Source: Rhodococcus sp. EPR-157 (GTDB lineage: Bacteria; Actinomycetota; Actinomycetes; Mycobacteriales; Mycobacteriaceae). Taken from it: a stretch of 43,721 nucleotides of DNA. Made by a program: the position numbers and the translations under genes. Where the stretch lies: assembly GCF_001647195.1 (NCBI RefSeq), contig NZ_LVCV01000414.1, positions 1-43,721 of the forward strand. The letters run 5' to 3'. The notes beneath the pieces were generated by a model, which was not told the origin of the DNA, did not search any database, and was given only the letters and a program-made list of their open reading frames with translations. Of this stretch, positions 1 to 9,084 are shown in pieces (within the stretch, counting starts at the first letter, position 1; each line of letters opens with the position of its first letter).

Positions 1-31
1 CCTCGTCGAGTTCTGACGTATCCATCCACGA

Positions 32-520
32 ATGGTCTCGAGAATCGACGGAAAACTCGAGCCGACACGCCGACCTAACAAAGTACTACTAGGTGATCAG
101 ATCGCCGACCTGGTGGGGAGCAACCGGGAGTCCTGGCTTTACCGAGGAAGGACCGTCATCGACGCGGGTGTTGTCCTCGCAGGTTCCTCCGACCTTCCGG
201 TCGCCGACAACAACCTACGCAGGGGCATGCAGGCTGCGATAGACCGTCGTACCGAGTCCGGATACGAGTTGGCGCCTAAAGAAGCGATCACGCCGGAGGA
301 GGCGCTTCGCACGCACACTGAATGGGCGGCGCGTGCAACCGGTCAGATCGATGACAAGGGGACGCTCGAACGAGGCAAGCTTGCCGACTTCGCTGTGTTC
401 ACGGAGTCACCGCTCACTGCCTCCAAAGTGACCGACATCGACGTCGTCGCAACGATTGTCGGGGGAAAACTCACGTACGACAGCCGACCAGGTTCGGCGA
501 AACCTCAGGTGATCGTGTGA
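32..520 (+). pseudogene. C-terminal part of a YtcJ-like (Amidohydro_3) amidohydrolase, 5' end damaged or cut off
   Basis: The 162 readable residues match the C-terminal third of the metal-dependent amidohydrolase family that includes YtcJ: a WLYRGRT segment, then GSSDLPV, the strand bearing the conserved metal-site Asp, then a GTLERGKLADFAVF tail typical of the composite beta-sandwich. These enzymes are normally over 500 residues, so most of the barrel is missing. The frame upstream of the ATG at 32 still reads like family sequence (RIHPRM) but is interrupted by TGA at 14-16. Either the gene is broken by a nonsense or frameshift change, or a much shortened product starts at 32. The rest would lie left of the window. 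The stop codon is followed 11 bp later by the next gene's ATG. The substrate cannot be told. Confidence 0.55.
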
Positions 521-531
521 AGGAGAATGCA

Positions 532-1302
532 ATGAATGCGGTCCGAAAGCCGGCCGACAGCCTCGCGCTCGATCTCGACTACGCCGAAGCCGGCCAAGTC
601 CACTTCGACCGAACGATCTCCGAGCTCGGAGACGACCGACTGCGTGGACCATCACTGCTTCCTGGCTGGACTCGCGCGCACGTGATCGCACACGTCGGGT
701 TCAACGCCCGAGCGCTTACCCGCCTTGTCGATTGGGCAAGAACGGATATCGAGCATGCGATGTACGAGTCAGCCGATGCACGCAACCGGGAAATAGACTG
801 TGGAGCGCCGATGTCGACTACCGAACTTCTGCGGCTGAGTCACGGCGAGGCGAACGCGCTTACGTTGGCCTGGCGGGCTGTTCCCGACGATCGCTGGGCA
901 GACGAGGTGAGCAACGCGCAGGGCGCACGCATACCAGTGCGCGACACGGTGTGGATGCGAGCCCGTGAACTGTGGTTACATGCTGTGGACCTCGACCATG
1001 TCGCGAGTGAGTCGGACGTCCCGGCCGCAGTGCAGCGACGGATAGTCCAGAACGTCTTGGACACCTGGGCCACCCGGGACAGTCATCGGGTACATGCCGT
1101 GGTCTCAGTCACCGGCGAGCGGCTCGAGCTGGTGCCGAGCCCCGCCGTCGTGCCCGCCACCGCTGATCCTCGAGCGACAGTGTCCGGATCGTTGCCGAAC
1201 TTGATGCTGTGGGCGACCGGTCGCAGGCACGCAGGAGTGTCCGCTCTCGATGTGTCGGGCCGTGAGATCGGCGAAGCTCCGACAGCGCGTCGCTGGCTTT
1301 GA
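532..1302 (+). CDS. Mycothiol-dependent maleylpyruvate isomerase (MDMPI) family protein
   Basis: A 256-residue protein with the DinB/MDMPI four-helix metal-binding fold. The motif GWTRAHVIAHV supplies His54, and ARELWLHAVDL supplies Glu146 and His150. This His/Glu/His spacing matches the zinc ligands of the characterised corynebacterial maleylpyruvate isomerase. Family members use mycothiol, the actinobacterial thiol, for isomerase or transferase reactions. The true substrate here is not shown by the sequence. The ATG at 532 was chosen because AAGGAG lies at 520-525 with a six-base gap. A GTG at 517 would overlap the previous stop and lacks its own site. It is followed by gabT and gabD on the same strand, so it may be co-transcribed with amine or amino-acid catabolism genes. 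Confidence 0.8.
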   Translation: MNAVRKPADSLALDLDYAEAGQVHFDRTISELGDDRLRGPSLLPGWTRAHVIAHVGFNARALTRLVDWARTDIEHAMYESADARNREIDCGAPMSTTELLRLSHGEANALTLAWRAVPDDRWADEVSNAQGARIPVRDTVWMRARELWLHAVDLDHVASESDVPAAVQRRIVQNVLDTWATRDSHRVHAVVSVTGERLELVPSPAVVPATADPRATVSGSLPNLMLWATGRRHAGVSALDVSGREIGEAPTARRWL

Positions 1303-1336
1303 CCTCCACTATCGACACTGAACGACAAGGGAAAAA

Positions 1337-2713
1337 TTGTCAGTCTCCTCCATTCTCGGTGGCCCATTGGTTCCACAGCGTCGAGAACTCGTAACCGAAA
1401 TTCCCGGGCCGGAATCACAGAAACTCATGCAGCGGAAAGTATCCGCTGTTGCTGCGGGCGTCGGCCATGTCGTGCCCGTGTCGATCGTTGCGGGCGGCGG
1501 CGGGATCTTGATCGATGCCGACGGCAATTCGCTGATCGATCTCGGGTCCGGCATCGCTGTGACCGGCATCGGCAACTCGGCTCCCGCTGTTGTCGAGGCC
1601 GTAACCCACCAGGTGCAGCAGTTCACCCATGCGTGCTTCACCGTGACCCCGTACGACGGCTATGTCGCTGTCGCCGAGAAGCTCAACTCGATCACCCCGG
1701 GCGACCACGAGAAACGCACAGCGCTGTTCAACACGGGTTCGGAAGCCGTCGAGAACGCAATCAAGATCGCTCGGTCCTTCACAGGCAAACACGCGGTGGT
1801 GGTCTTCGATCATGCGTTCCACGGCAGGACCAACCTCACGATGAGCATGACGGCGAAGAGCATGCCGTACAAAGACGGTTTCGGACCGTTCGCGCCCGAT
1901 ATCTACCGCGTCCCGACCTCGTATCCGTTCCGCGACGGTTTGACTGGCGAAGAGGCCGCACGATATTCGCTCTTGCAGATAGACAAACAAGTCGGCGCAT
2001 CCAACCTTGCGGCGATAGTGATCGAGCCAATTCAGGGTGAGGGCGGATTCATCGAACCGGCTCCAGGTTTTCTTCCTGCGTTACAGGATTGGGCAACCGC
2101 GAACGGTGTGGTGTTCATTCTCGACGAAGTCCAGACGGGGTTTTCTCGCACAGGCGATCTGTTCGCGTCGAATCACGAAACCCTTGTACCGGATATCATC
2201 ACGACCGGAAAAGGCATTGCGGGCGGGCTTCCTTTGGCCGCGGTGACGGGTCGAGCGGAGATCATGGATTCGCCCCAGCCCGGCGGTCTTGGGGGTACCT
2301 ATGCCGGGAATCCGATTGCCTGTGCCGCAGCACTCGCCACTATCGAAACGTACGAGAAGCACAACCTTGCCGTTCGTGCGCGCCAGATCGGGGCAGTCAT
2401 CGACGAGGTCTTCTTCGAACTGGCCAACTCGGACGACCGCATCGGAGACGTTCGAGGCCGCGGAGCGATGAAGGCCGTCGAGGTAGTGCTCCCCGGTAGC
2501 GGTGACCCGGACCCGTCACTTACGGCATCCGTCGCGCGCTTCGCCGCGGACCACGGCGTAGTCGTACTCACCTGCGGCACCTATGGAAGCGTCATCAGAT
2601 TTCTCCCACCACTCACTATTTCGGACGAGTTGCTGCGCGACGGTCTCCGCGTCGTCGTCGACGGATTCCGCGCGCATGCACCGACTACACACGTAAAGGA
2701 AAACAGGCCATGA
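1337..2713 (+). CDS. gabT: 4-aminobutyrate aminotransferase (class III, PLP-dependent)
   Basis: 458 residues, the usual length for GABA aminotransferase. It transfers the amino group of 4-aminobutyrate to 2-oxoglutarate, giving succinate semialdehyde. Visible motifs are FNTGSEAVENA (phosphate binding), DHAFHGRT, FILDEVQTGFSRTG (cofactor Asp) and TTGKGIAGGLPL with the Schiff-base Lys292. The start is a TTG at 1337 preceded by AAGGGA at 1327-1332. No ATG fits the conserved N-terminus. Its last codons overlap the ATG of the succinate-semialdehyde dehydrogenase gene as ATGA, so the two are translationally coupled and form a GABA-shunt pair. Related class III enzymes such as 5-aminovalerate aminotransferase cannot be excluded. 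Confidence 0.88.
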   Translation: MSVSSILGGPLVPQRRELVTEIPGPESQKLMQRKVSAVAAGVGHVVPVSIVAGGGGILIDADGNSLIDLGSGIAVTGIGNSAPAVVEAVTHQVQQFTHACFTVTPYDGYVAVAEKLNSITPGDHEKRTALFNTGSEAVENAIKIARSFTGKHAVVVFDHAFHGRTNLTMSMTAKSMPYKDGFGPFAPDIYRVPTSYPFRDGLTGEEAARYSLLQIDKQVGASNLAAIVIEPIQGEGGFIEPAPGFLPALQDWATANGVVFILDEVQTGFSRTGDLFASNHETLVPDIITTGKGIAGGLPLAAVTGRAEIMDSPQPGGLGGTYAGNPIACAAALATIETYEKHNLAVRARQIGAVIDEVFFELANSDDRIGDVRGRGAMKAVEVVLPGSGDPDPSLTASVARFAADHGVVVLTCGTYGSVIRFLPPLTISDELLRDGLRVVVDGFRAHAPTTHVKENRP

Positions 2714-4176
2714 CCCTCGAAATGCATGAACAGGACCTACTCCACAAGGTCCAGGCCGGGATCGGCATCGGTGGAACATGGGGACCATCGAGTTCTGGCG
2801 CCACTTTTACCGTCGAAGACCCCGCAACCGGAGACGTCATCAAGTCCGTCGCCGACGCAACTGTCGAGGATGCTGTTCGCGCGCTCGACTCAGCCGTTGC
2901 AGCACAACAGGAGTGGGCGGAAACCCCGAGCCGCCTACGCTCGGACATCCTGCGTCGAGCCTTCGACCTCCTGATAGAGCGTAAGGAAGAGTTCGCACTC
3001 TTGATCGCCGTGGAAATGGGCAAACCCATTTCCGAGGCTCGCGGGGAGGTCGTCTACGGAGGCGAGTTTCTACGGTGGTTCTCCGAGGAAGCTGTGCGCG
3101 TTCAGGGGGACTATCGACGGAACCCGGAGGGAACCGGCAGCATCACCGTGTCACATCTGCCCGTCGGACCGTGCTATTTCATCACGCCATGGAACTTTCC
3201 ACTCGCGATGGCGACCAGAAAGATAGCCCCGGCACTCGCCGCGGGATGTACGGCTGTCATCAAGCCGGCGGAACTGACGCCCCTCACCACGATTTACCTT
3301 GTGCAGCTGCTGGAAGAGGCAGGGCTTCCGCCGGGGGTGGTAAACGTCGTGCCCACCTCGAACCCGGGCGCGCAATCCAGTGTGCTGCTGGCAGATCCGC
3401 GACTCCGTAAACTGAGCTTCACGGGCTCGACGGCCGTCGGTGTCAAGCTTCTCGAGGCTGCCGCACCGAACGTCTTGCGGACGTCGATGGAACTCGGCGG
3501 CAACGCGCCCTTCCTGGTGTTCGACGACGCAGATCTCGACCGAGCGGTGGAGGGCGTTCTGCTCGCCAAGTTCCGTAACATCGGCCAGGCTTGCACAGCC
3601 GCGAACCGTATATTGGTACACGATTCTATCGCCGACGAGTTCGTCGGTCGTGTGAGTGAACAAGTTGCGGCGATGAAGATCGGTCGTGGTGCCGACGAAG
3701 GCAACGATATCGGTGCACTGGTCGACAGAAGAGCGGTCGCAAAAACGGTGGCTCTGGTCGCCGACGCAGTGGAAACGGGCGCGGAGATAGTCACCGGCGG
3801 CGACACCGTCGCAGGACCGGGTAACTTCTTTCAGCCCACTGTGATCGACAAGGTCGGTCCCGACGCTCGGTTGGTCAACGAAGAGATCTTCGGTCCGGTG
3901 TTGGCCATCATCCGTTTCGCATCGGAAGACGAAGCCGTGCAGATCGCCAACGACACGGAGTACGGCCTGGTCAGCTACGTGTACACCGAGAACCTCGGCC
4001 GAAGTCAGAGGATGATAGAAAAACTTCAGACCGGCATGATGGGACTCAACACCGGTCTCGTCTCGAATGCAGCAGCACCGTTCGGAGGAATCAAGCACTC
4101 GGGGATCGGGCGTGAAGGGGGCTTCGAGGGAATCCGAGAGTTTCTGTCCACCAAATACACGCTGACACCGCGATAG
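2710..4176 (+). CDS. gabD: NAD(P)-dependent succinate-semialdehyde dehydrogenase
   Basis: 488-residue aldehyde dehydrogenase of the GabD type, oxidising succinate semialdehyde to succinate. The Rossmann segment contains [11 protein letters not shown] and SFTGSTAVG. The general base is Glu261 in MELGGNAPF and the nucleophile is Cys295 in [11 protein letters not shown]. The C-terminal NEEIFGPVL and [15 protein letters not shown] motifs are present. It starts with an ATG overlapping the gabT stop and has AAGGAAA upstream. Gene order and coupling make a GABA shunt feeding the TCA cycle the simplest role. Cofactor preference cannot be read with certainty. Confidence 0.88.
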   Translation: MTLEMHEQDLLHKVQAGIGIGGTWGPSSSGATFTVEDPATGDVIKSVADATVEDAVRALDSAVAAQQEWAETPSRLRSDILRRAFDLLIERKEEFALLIAVEMGKPISEARGEVVYGGEFLRWFSEEAVRVQGDYRRNPEGTGSITVSHLPVGPCYFITPWNFPLAMATRKIAPALAAGCTAVIKPAELTPLTTIYLVQLLEEAGLPPGVVNVVPTSNPGAQSSVLLADPRLRKLSFTGSTAVGVKLLEAAAPNVLRTSMELGGNAPFLVFDDADLDRAVEGVLLAKFRNIGQACTAANRILVHDSIADEFVGRVSEQVAAMKIGRGADEGNDIGALVDRRAVAKTVALVADAVETGAEIVTGGDTVAGPGNFFQPTVIDKVGPDARLVNEEIFGPVLAIIRFASEDEAVQIANDTEYGLVSYVYTENLGRSQRMIEKLQTGMMGLNTGLVSNAAAPFGGIKHSGIGREGGFEGIREFLSTKYTLTPR

Positions 4177-4208
4177 CAACAAAGACGAACACAAAAAAGG
4201 GTGGGTAC

Positions 4209-4532
4209 GTGCCGCGAGACAGACAGGGCGATTCTGTCAACTTTCACGTCGTCGCCGAGTACTGGCTGCGCACTGAAACTTCAGACGAAGTTCTCGGGCA
4301 TCTCGCTCGACTCGCCGCAGCAAGCCGGAATGAGCCAGCGAATCTCGGCTACGAGTACTTCCGCAACGTCCGAAATAGCCTGCATGTAACGATACTCGAG
4401 ACGTACCTCGACGAAGCGGGCTTCGACGCGCACCGGGTGTCGTCCCATTTCGAGGAGATCGGGAAAGGCAAAATTCTCCCCCTTCTTACGGAACGTGTCG
4501 TACGCACGTACACCCACGAAGCCACGACCTAG
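4209..4532 (+). CDS. Small ABM-domain (antibiotic biosynthesis monooxygenase / YgiN-like) protein
   Basis: 107 residues matching the dimeric ferredoxin-like ABM fold. It begins with a beta strand (FHVVAEYWLRT), followed by a helix, then the family signature NEPANLGYEYFRN (an EPG-type turn with an aromatic strand) and a second half with a RVSSHFEEI helix. Known members are cofactor-free quinol monooxygenases or small accessory and detoxifying proteins. The substrate here is unknown. The GTG start at 4209 is preceded by AAGGG at 4197-4201 with a seven-base gap. It lies 32 bp after gabD on the same strand and is probably the last gene of that operon. A weak AGTGG/CCACT hairpin sits at its stop codon. 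Confidence 0.7.
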   Translation: MPRDRQGDSVNFHVVAEYWLRTETSDEVLGHLARLAAASRNEPANLGYEYFRNVRNSLHVTILETYLDEAGFDAHRVSSHFEEIGKGKILPLLTERVVRTYTHEATT

Positions 4533-4675
4533 TGGGTGAGCCACTTTCGCTGAAGGCCCATGGACCATGACGAACCAAGAGACGACTGGCAGCGCTTCTC
4601 CTGTCGCGATCGGCCACTCGATTCGTTGACAGACGACCATTCCCGGGGCGCCTGCCGGCGGCTGACCATTGTGGG

Positions 4676-5983
4676 GTGAATCTCATTGCGGACGCCATCA
4701 TCGTCGGGGCCGGTGTCATCGGCTCGTCGACGGCACTAGAGCTCGCTCGCGCCGGCCTGCGGGTCGTCGTCGTCGACCGTTTACACGGACCCGGCCAGGG
4801 CTCGACCAGCGCTTCGAGCGCCGTGGTCCGGTTCAACTACTCGATCTTCCCCAGCGTCGCTGCGGCGTGGGAGTCCAAGCATTGCTGGGTGGACTGGGCT
4901 GACCACCTCGGCATGGTCGACCCCGCGGGAATGGCCGGCTTCCGCCGCACCGGAATGGTGTTCCTCGATGTCGATGTGGCCCCGACCGAAAAGGTGATGC
5001 CCCTGTTCGACCGGGCCGGCGTGCCATACGAGCTGTGGGACGCAGCCACGCTCGCCGCCAGCGTTCCCGGCATCGACCCGGGCCGTTTCTGGCCTCCCAA
5101 GCGGCTTGACGACGAGGCATTCTGGGGCGACCCAGTGGGCCGACTCGGTGCCCTGTGGACTCCCGACGGTGGCTACGTCGACGACCCGATGCTGGCCGCC
5201 GTCAACCTGGCCACCGCAGCGCGGAAGGCTGGCGCACAGTTCCTGTTCCGAAGCCAGGTCACGGCCGTGAGACGGTCCGACAGCCGCGTCGCCGGTGTCG
5301 ACCTCACGGACGGGACACGTGTGAGCGCACCCGTCGTCGTCAACGTTGCCGGCCCCTGGTCGCCGATGTTGAACGACATGGCCGGTGTGGGGGAAGACTT
5401 CACGATCGAGACCCGTCCGATGCGACAGGAGGTGCACCACGTAACGGCGCCTCCGGGCTTCAACGACGGGGACCGCATCGGCCCGGTCATCGCGGACCTC
5501 GACCTTGGTACATACATGCGTGGCACACCCGGCGACGGGTTCTACATCGGCGGCACTGAGCCCGAGTGCGATCCGCTGCCGTGGATCAACGACCCGGATG
5601 CCGCTGACCTCGACCCGACCCCCACCGCGTTCGAGGCACAGGTGATCCGCGCAGCGCGTCGCTTCAGTGAGCTGGGCGTACCCTCGCGGCCGCGGGGCAT
5701 CGCCGGGGTCTACGACGTGTCCTCGGACTGGACGCCCATCTATGACCGCACGGGCCTCGACGGCTTCTACGTCGCGATCGGCACGAGCGGCAACCAATTC
5801 AAGAACGCTCCGGTCGCTGGCCAATTCATGCGGGACATCATCCTCGCCGTCGAGGCCGGGCACGACCACGACGGCGACCCGGTCCAGTACCGCGGGGAAC
5901 GGACCGGGCTCACAGTCGACCTCGGGTCCTACTCCCGCCGGCGCCCGGTCAACACCGAGTCCAGCGGAACGGTGATGGGGTAA
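4676..5983 (+). CDS. FAD-dependent oxidoreductase of the DAO / sarcosine oxidase family
   Basis: 435 residues. The N-terminus has the dinucleotide-binding strand and GAGVIGSSTALELA helix, ending in VVVVDR, which is typical of the D-amino-acid oxidase / sarcosine oxidase fold. The GSTSASSAVVRFNY segment aligns with the FAD-contact loop, and near the C-terminus lies FYVAIGTSGNQFKNAPVAGQFM. Family members oxidise secondary or D-amines such as sarcosine, N-methyl amino acids, dimethylglycine or proline-like compounds. The exact substrate is not evident. The GTG start at 4676 sits directly before the FAD motif. The gene is convergent with the dihydrolipoyl dehydrogenase gene. Its 3' end and an internal piece recur as a degenerate remnant at 12528-12657. 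Confidence 0.8.
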   Translation: MNLIADAIIVGAGVIGSSTALELARAGLRVVVVDRLHGPGQGSTSASSAVVRFNYSIFPSVAAAWESKHCWVDWADHLGMVDPAGMAGFRRTGMVFLDVDVAPTEKVMPLFDRAGVPYELWDAATLAASVPGIDPGRFWPPKRLDDEAFWGDPVGRLGALWTPDGGYVDDPMLAAVNLATAARKAGAQFLFRSQVTAVRRSDSRVAGVDLTDGTRVSAPVVVNVAGPWSPMLNDMAGVGEDFTIETRPMRQEVHHVTAPPGFNDGDRIGPVIADLDLGTYMRGTPGDGFYIGGTEPECDPLPWINDPDAADLDPTPTAFEAQVIRAARRFSELGVPSRPRGIAGVYDVSSDWTPIYDRTGLDGFYVAIGTSGNQFKNAPVAGQFMRDIILAVEAGHDHDGDPVQYRGERTGLTVDLGSYSRRRPVNTESSGTVMG

Positions 5984-6023
5984 CGGACCGGCCGGACAGA
6001 AAGTGACAGCGCTTCCACGACAT

Positions 6024-6063
6024 TCCCGGCCTGCTCATGCTCGATTCGTCACGGCGGCCGGGA
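6024..6063. terminator. Candidate stem-loop between convergent genes
   Basis: TCCCGGCC at 6024-6031 is the exact complement of GGCCGGGA at 6056-6063, with a 24-base loop. It lies in the 167-bp space between the convergent DAO oxidoreductase and lpd genes, where a two-way terminator would be expected. There is no T-run and the loop is long, so this is only a plausible call. Confidence 0.3.
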
Positions 6064-6150
6064 TCGTGGTTGCGCTGCGGTGGCTGCATCGTCTGGGACC
6101 ACGGTCATATTCCGGATTTCGTGCTGCGGGTGTGGAGGGCTGACGCATCG

Positions 6151-7539
6151 TCAGTTGTGGGAGTGCAGCGGTCTGTTGGCCAGTGCGAGTGCGGCCTCGC
6201 CGAGGGACTCGTTCTGCGTGGGATGCGCGTGGATGAAGGCAGCGACGTCCTCGGGGTAGGCCTCCCAGTTGACGATCAGCGAAGCCTCGCCAACCTGCTC
6301 ACCGAATCGGCTGCCAATCATATGGACCCCGACGATCGGGCCGTCCTTCTCACGAACGAGCTTGACGATGCCCGCGGTCTGGAGGATTTGTGACTTGCCA
6401 TTGCCCCCGAGGTTGTACTCGACGATGTCGACGTTGTCCTCGCCGTACCTCTCCACGGCCTGGGGTTCGGTGATGCCTACGCTGGCAAGCTCGGGCTCGC
6501 AGTACGTAACGCGCGGGACGTTGACGTCGATGATCGGCTGCGGGTCGAGGCCGGCAATCTCCTCGGCCACGAAAATTCCGTGCGCGAAGCTGCGGTGGGC
6601 CAGCTGTAGGCCGGGCACCAGGTCGCCGACCGCGAAGACACCCTCGACGTTGGTACGCAAACGCTCGTCGGTGGGCACCCAACCACGGTCCACCGTGACC
6701 CCAGCTTCCTCGAACCCGAAGCCCTCGCTACGTGGGCCGCGGCCCACGGCGACGAGCACCACATCGGTGTCGATCGTGTCGCCGTTCTCCAGCGAGACAA
6801 TGGCACCGCTGTCGGTCTGTTCGACGCTCGTGAACTTGACGCCGGTCCTGAAGGCGATCTTGCGCTTGCGAAACGCGCGCTCGAGCTGCTTGCTCAGCGA
6901 TGGGTCCTCCAGTGGGACAAGCGTCTTCATTGCCTCGATGATTGTGACGTCGGCGCCGAACGACTTCCAGATGCTCGCGAACTCGACACCGATCACGGAG
7001 CCGCCGATGATAACGACGCGCTCGGGGACCTCGCTCATCTCCAGGGCCTCGTCGGAGGTGACGATGCGTCCGCCGATGTCGAGCCCCAGGGTTCGGGGGG
7101 CCGAGCCGGTCGCAAGGATCACGTTCCTGCCGGTGTACTTCTCACCGTTCACTTCGACGGTGCCGCCACCGTTCTCGTCGGTGGAGACGAGTTTGCCCTC
7201 CCCCTCGATGATCGTGAGGCTCTCGGAGGACGCGAGTAGTCCTTGCAGGCCCTTGTAGAGGCGCTCGACGACGCCGGCTTTGAAGGCGTTGACGCCCTTC
7301 ATGTCGATGCCCTCGAACGAGGCCTTCACGCCGAAGGACTCGGACTCGCGAGCCGCGTCGGCGACCTCGGCGGAGTGGAGCAGCGCCTTGGTGGGGATAC
7401 AACCGTTGTGCAGGCACGTGCCACCGAGCTTGCCCTTCTCGACAATGGCCACCGAAAGGCCCAGTTGGTCGGCGCGGAGTGCCGCGGCGTAACCGCCGCT
7501 CCCGCCGCCGAGGATCACGATGTCGTACACATTCGGCAT
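6151..7539 (-). CDS. lpdA: Dihydrolipoyl dehydrogenase (E3)
   Basis: 462-residue flavoprotein disulfide reductase that reoxidises the lipoyl groups of 2-oxoacid dehydrogenases with NAD. It begins with VYDIVILGGGSGGYAA (FAD), followed by the redox-active pair Cys42 and Cys47 in GGTCLHNGCIPTK. The second Rossmann site is VVIIGGSVIGVEFAS. FAVGDLVPG is the FAD-ribityl motif, and His439/Glu444 of HPTQNE are the catalytic dyad. The frame stays open 136 codons further upstream, but that stretch is low-complexity Arg/Ser/Pro sequence, so the start is placed at the ATG ending at 7539. It is the last gene of the branched-chain oxoacid dehydrogenase set, 211 bp after E2. Confidence 0.93.
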   Translation of the reverse strand: MPNVYDIVILGGGSGGYAAALRADQLGLSVAIVEKGKLGGTCLHNGCIPTKALLHSAEVADAARESESFGVKASFEGIDMKGVNAFKAGVVERLYKGLQGLLASSESLTIIEGEGKLVSTDENGGGTVEVNGEKYTGRNVILATGSAPRTLGLDIGGRIVTSDEALEMSEVPERVVIIGGSVIGVEFASIWKSFGADVTIIEAMKTLVPLEDPSLSKQLERAFRKRKIAFRTGVKFTSVEQTDSGAIVSLENGDTIDTDVVLVAVGRGPRSEGFGFEEAGVTVDRGWVPTDERLRTNVEGVFAVGDLVPGLQLAHRSFAHGIFVAEEIAGLDPQPIIDVNVPRVTYCEPELASVGITEPQAVERYGEDNVDIVEYNLGGNGKSQILQTAGIVKLVREKDGPIVGVHMIGSRFGEQVGEASLIVNWEAYPEDVAAFIHAHPTQNESLGEAALALANRPLHSHN

Positions 7540-7750
7540 GTCAGTGGTTCTCTCTGCTCGTTCGGGCTTCGGTGGCCTGCTGGTAGAGGCAGCCGGCGCG
7601 GTGCGGTGAGGAGCGGACGGAGGGGTAGGACATGACGCCGACCAAGCCGATGGCGGTGGTCTCGACCAGCTCGACGAAACTCCTCTAGCTCGGCTTGATG
7701 CTCCACGGGGTGATGAGACCTGCTCACCGCGGCGTACCGGGCCCGGCCAT
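7540..7750. other. Non-coding spacer inside the bkd operon
   Basis: 211 bases between the E2 stop and the lpd start. The open frames crossing it are arginine/serine/proline-rich out-of-frame readings, not protein-like. Only a five-base GGTGA/TCACC inverted repeat is visible. No terminator or promoter could be recognised. Confidence 0.5.
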
Positions 7751-9076
7751 TCACGACAGCACGAAGGCCTCGCTGGGGTCCCCCAGCAGGCGCCCCAGCG
7801 TCGCCAGCACATTCGACCCAAGTTCGCCGTCGACCAGTCTGTGATCGAACGACAACGCAAGCTGCGTGACTTTGCGGATACGGATCTCCCCGTCGACGAT
7901 CCACGGGGTGTCCCGCACGTTGCCGAAGGCCAAGATTGCCGCTTCACCGGGGTTCAAGATGGGCGTGCCGGCATCAACGCCGAGCGCACCGATGTTGGTG
8001 ATGGTGATGGTCCCCTGCGTCATTTCCGCGGGCGAAGTCTTGCCAGCACGCGCAGTGGCCACCAGCTCGGCCATGGCATCCGCGAGGCCGCGCAGGTCGA
8101 GATCCTGCGCCTCCTTGATGTTCGGGACGATCAGACCCCGCGGGGTCGCCGCCGCCACCCCGAGATTGACGAAGTGCGGTTCCACGATCTCCTGTGCGGC
8201 CTCGTCCCAGCGTGCATTGATGCCGGGGTGGCGACGGATGGCCATGAGAAGGGCACGAGCCACGAGGACCAGCGGAGTGAGACGTACGCCCGACCAGTGC
8301 CGGTCGGCCTTGAGCCTGGCGAGCAGTTCCATCGTCCGCGTCACATCCACCGTGAGGAAAAGCGTCACGTGCGGCGCGGAGAAGGCCGAGCTCGTCATGG
8401 CCGCGGCGATCGCCTTGCGCACCCCCTTGATGGGCGTCCTCGTTTCGCGGTCTCCAGACTCCGCAGCCATCCGTGGTGGCGACTGGATGAATCGGGCCCC
8501 CGCGCCGGCCGCGGCCTCGACATCCCGACGGGAGATGACCTCACCATTCGACGCGACGACCGAAGTCAGGTCCACGCCGAGCTGCTTGGCCAGGAGACGG
8601 ACCGGAGGCTTGGCGCGGGTCGCGCCCCGGCTCGGCTTGGCGACGGCCTCACCGCGTAGGGGCGCCACGGCATTCTGCTCTGGAACGGCGACGCTCCTGC
8701 GTGCCAGTCGGCGGGTCCGAGGAACAGCGGCGGTCGGGCCGGGTCCGACGAGCACCGATGGCTTCTCCTCGACCACCTCCTCCGTCGCGGGCCCACCGAC
8801 GGAGGAGGCCGCGATTACACCGGTCCCAGCCGAGGACTCGATCCCGTCCTCGATCGAGACGATGACGGCTCCGACCGGGACGGTCTGCCCGGGCTCGACG
8901 TGCAGGACCGTGACGGTGCCGGCGACTGGAGACGGGAGCTCGACGGCGGATTTGGCCGTCTCGATCTCGAGGAGGATCTGGTTGACCTCCACGGTGTCGC
9001 CCGCGGCAACCTGCCACTCGAGGATGTCGGCCTCGGTGAGACCTTCGCCAACGTCGGGAAGCTTGAACTCGAACAC
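7751..9076 (-). CDS. bkdC: Dihydrolipoamide acyltransferase (E2) of a branched-chain 2-oxoacid dehydrogenase complex
   Basis: 441 residues with classic E2 architecture. An N-terminal lipoyl domain (about 1-76) carries the lipoylated Lys42 in EIETAKSAVELPSP. It is followed by an Ala/Pro/Val-rich linker, a peripheral subunit-binding domain (about 156-189, VRLLAKQLGVDL to ISRRDVEAA), and a catalytic domain ending in SFDHRLVDG with His412 and Asp416. The start is the GTG at 9076, preceded by AGGAGA. A longer open frame to 9223 only adds unlike sequence. It transfers the branched acyl group to CoA. It lies directly after E1beta with an eight-base gap. Context with leucine/valine dehydrogenase favours branched-chain over pyruvate substrates. 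Confidence 0.9.
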   Translation of the reverse strand: MFEFKLPDVGEGLTEADILEWQVAAGDTVEVNQILLEIETAKSAVELPSPVAGTVTVLHVEPGQTVPVGAVIVSIEDGIESSAGTGVIAASSVGGPATEEVVEEKPSVLVGPGPTAAVPRTRRLARRSVAVPEQNAVAPLRGEAVAKPSRGATRAKPPVRLLAKQLGVDLTSVVASNGEVISRRDVEAAAGAGARFIQSPPRMAAESGDRETRTPIKGVRKAIAAAMTSSAFSAPHVTLFLTVDVTRTMELLARLKADRHWSGVRLTPLVLVARALLMAIRRHPGINARWDEAAQEIVEPHFVNLGVAAATPRGLIVPNIKEAQDLDLRGLADAMAELVATARAGKTSPAEMTQGTITITNIGALGVDAGTPILNPGEAAILAFGNVRDTPWIVDGEIRIRKVTQLALSFDHRLVDGELGSNVLATLGRLLGDPSEAFVLS

Positions 9077-9084
9077 AGGGTCTC

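Noticed and set aside
4533-4675. Short AGTGGGT direct repeats near 4531 and 20206 as island attachment sites
   Set aside because: Seven to eight bases only, and no integrase, tRNA gene or transposase at either end.
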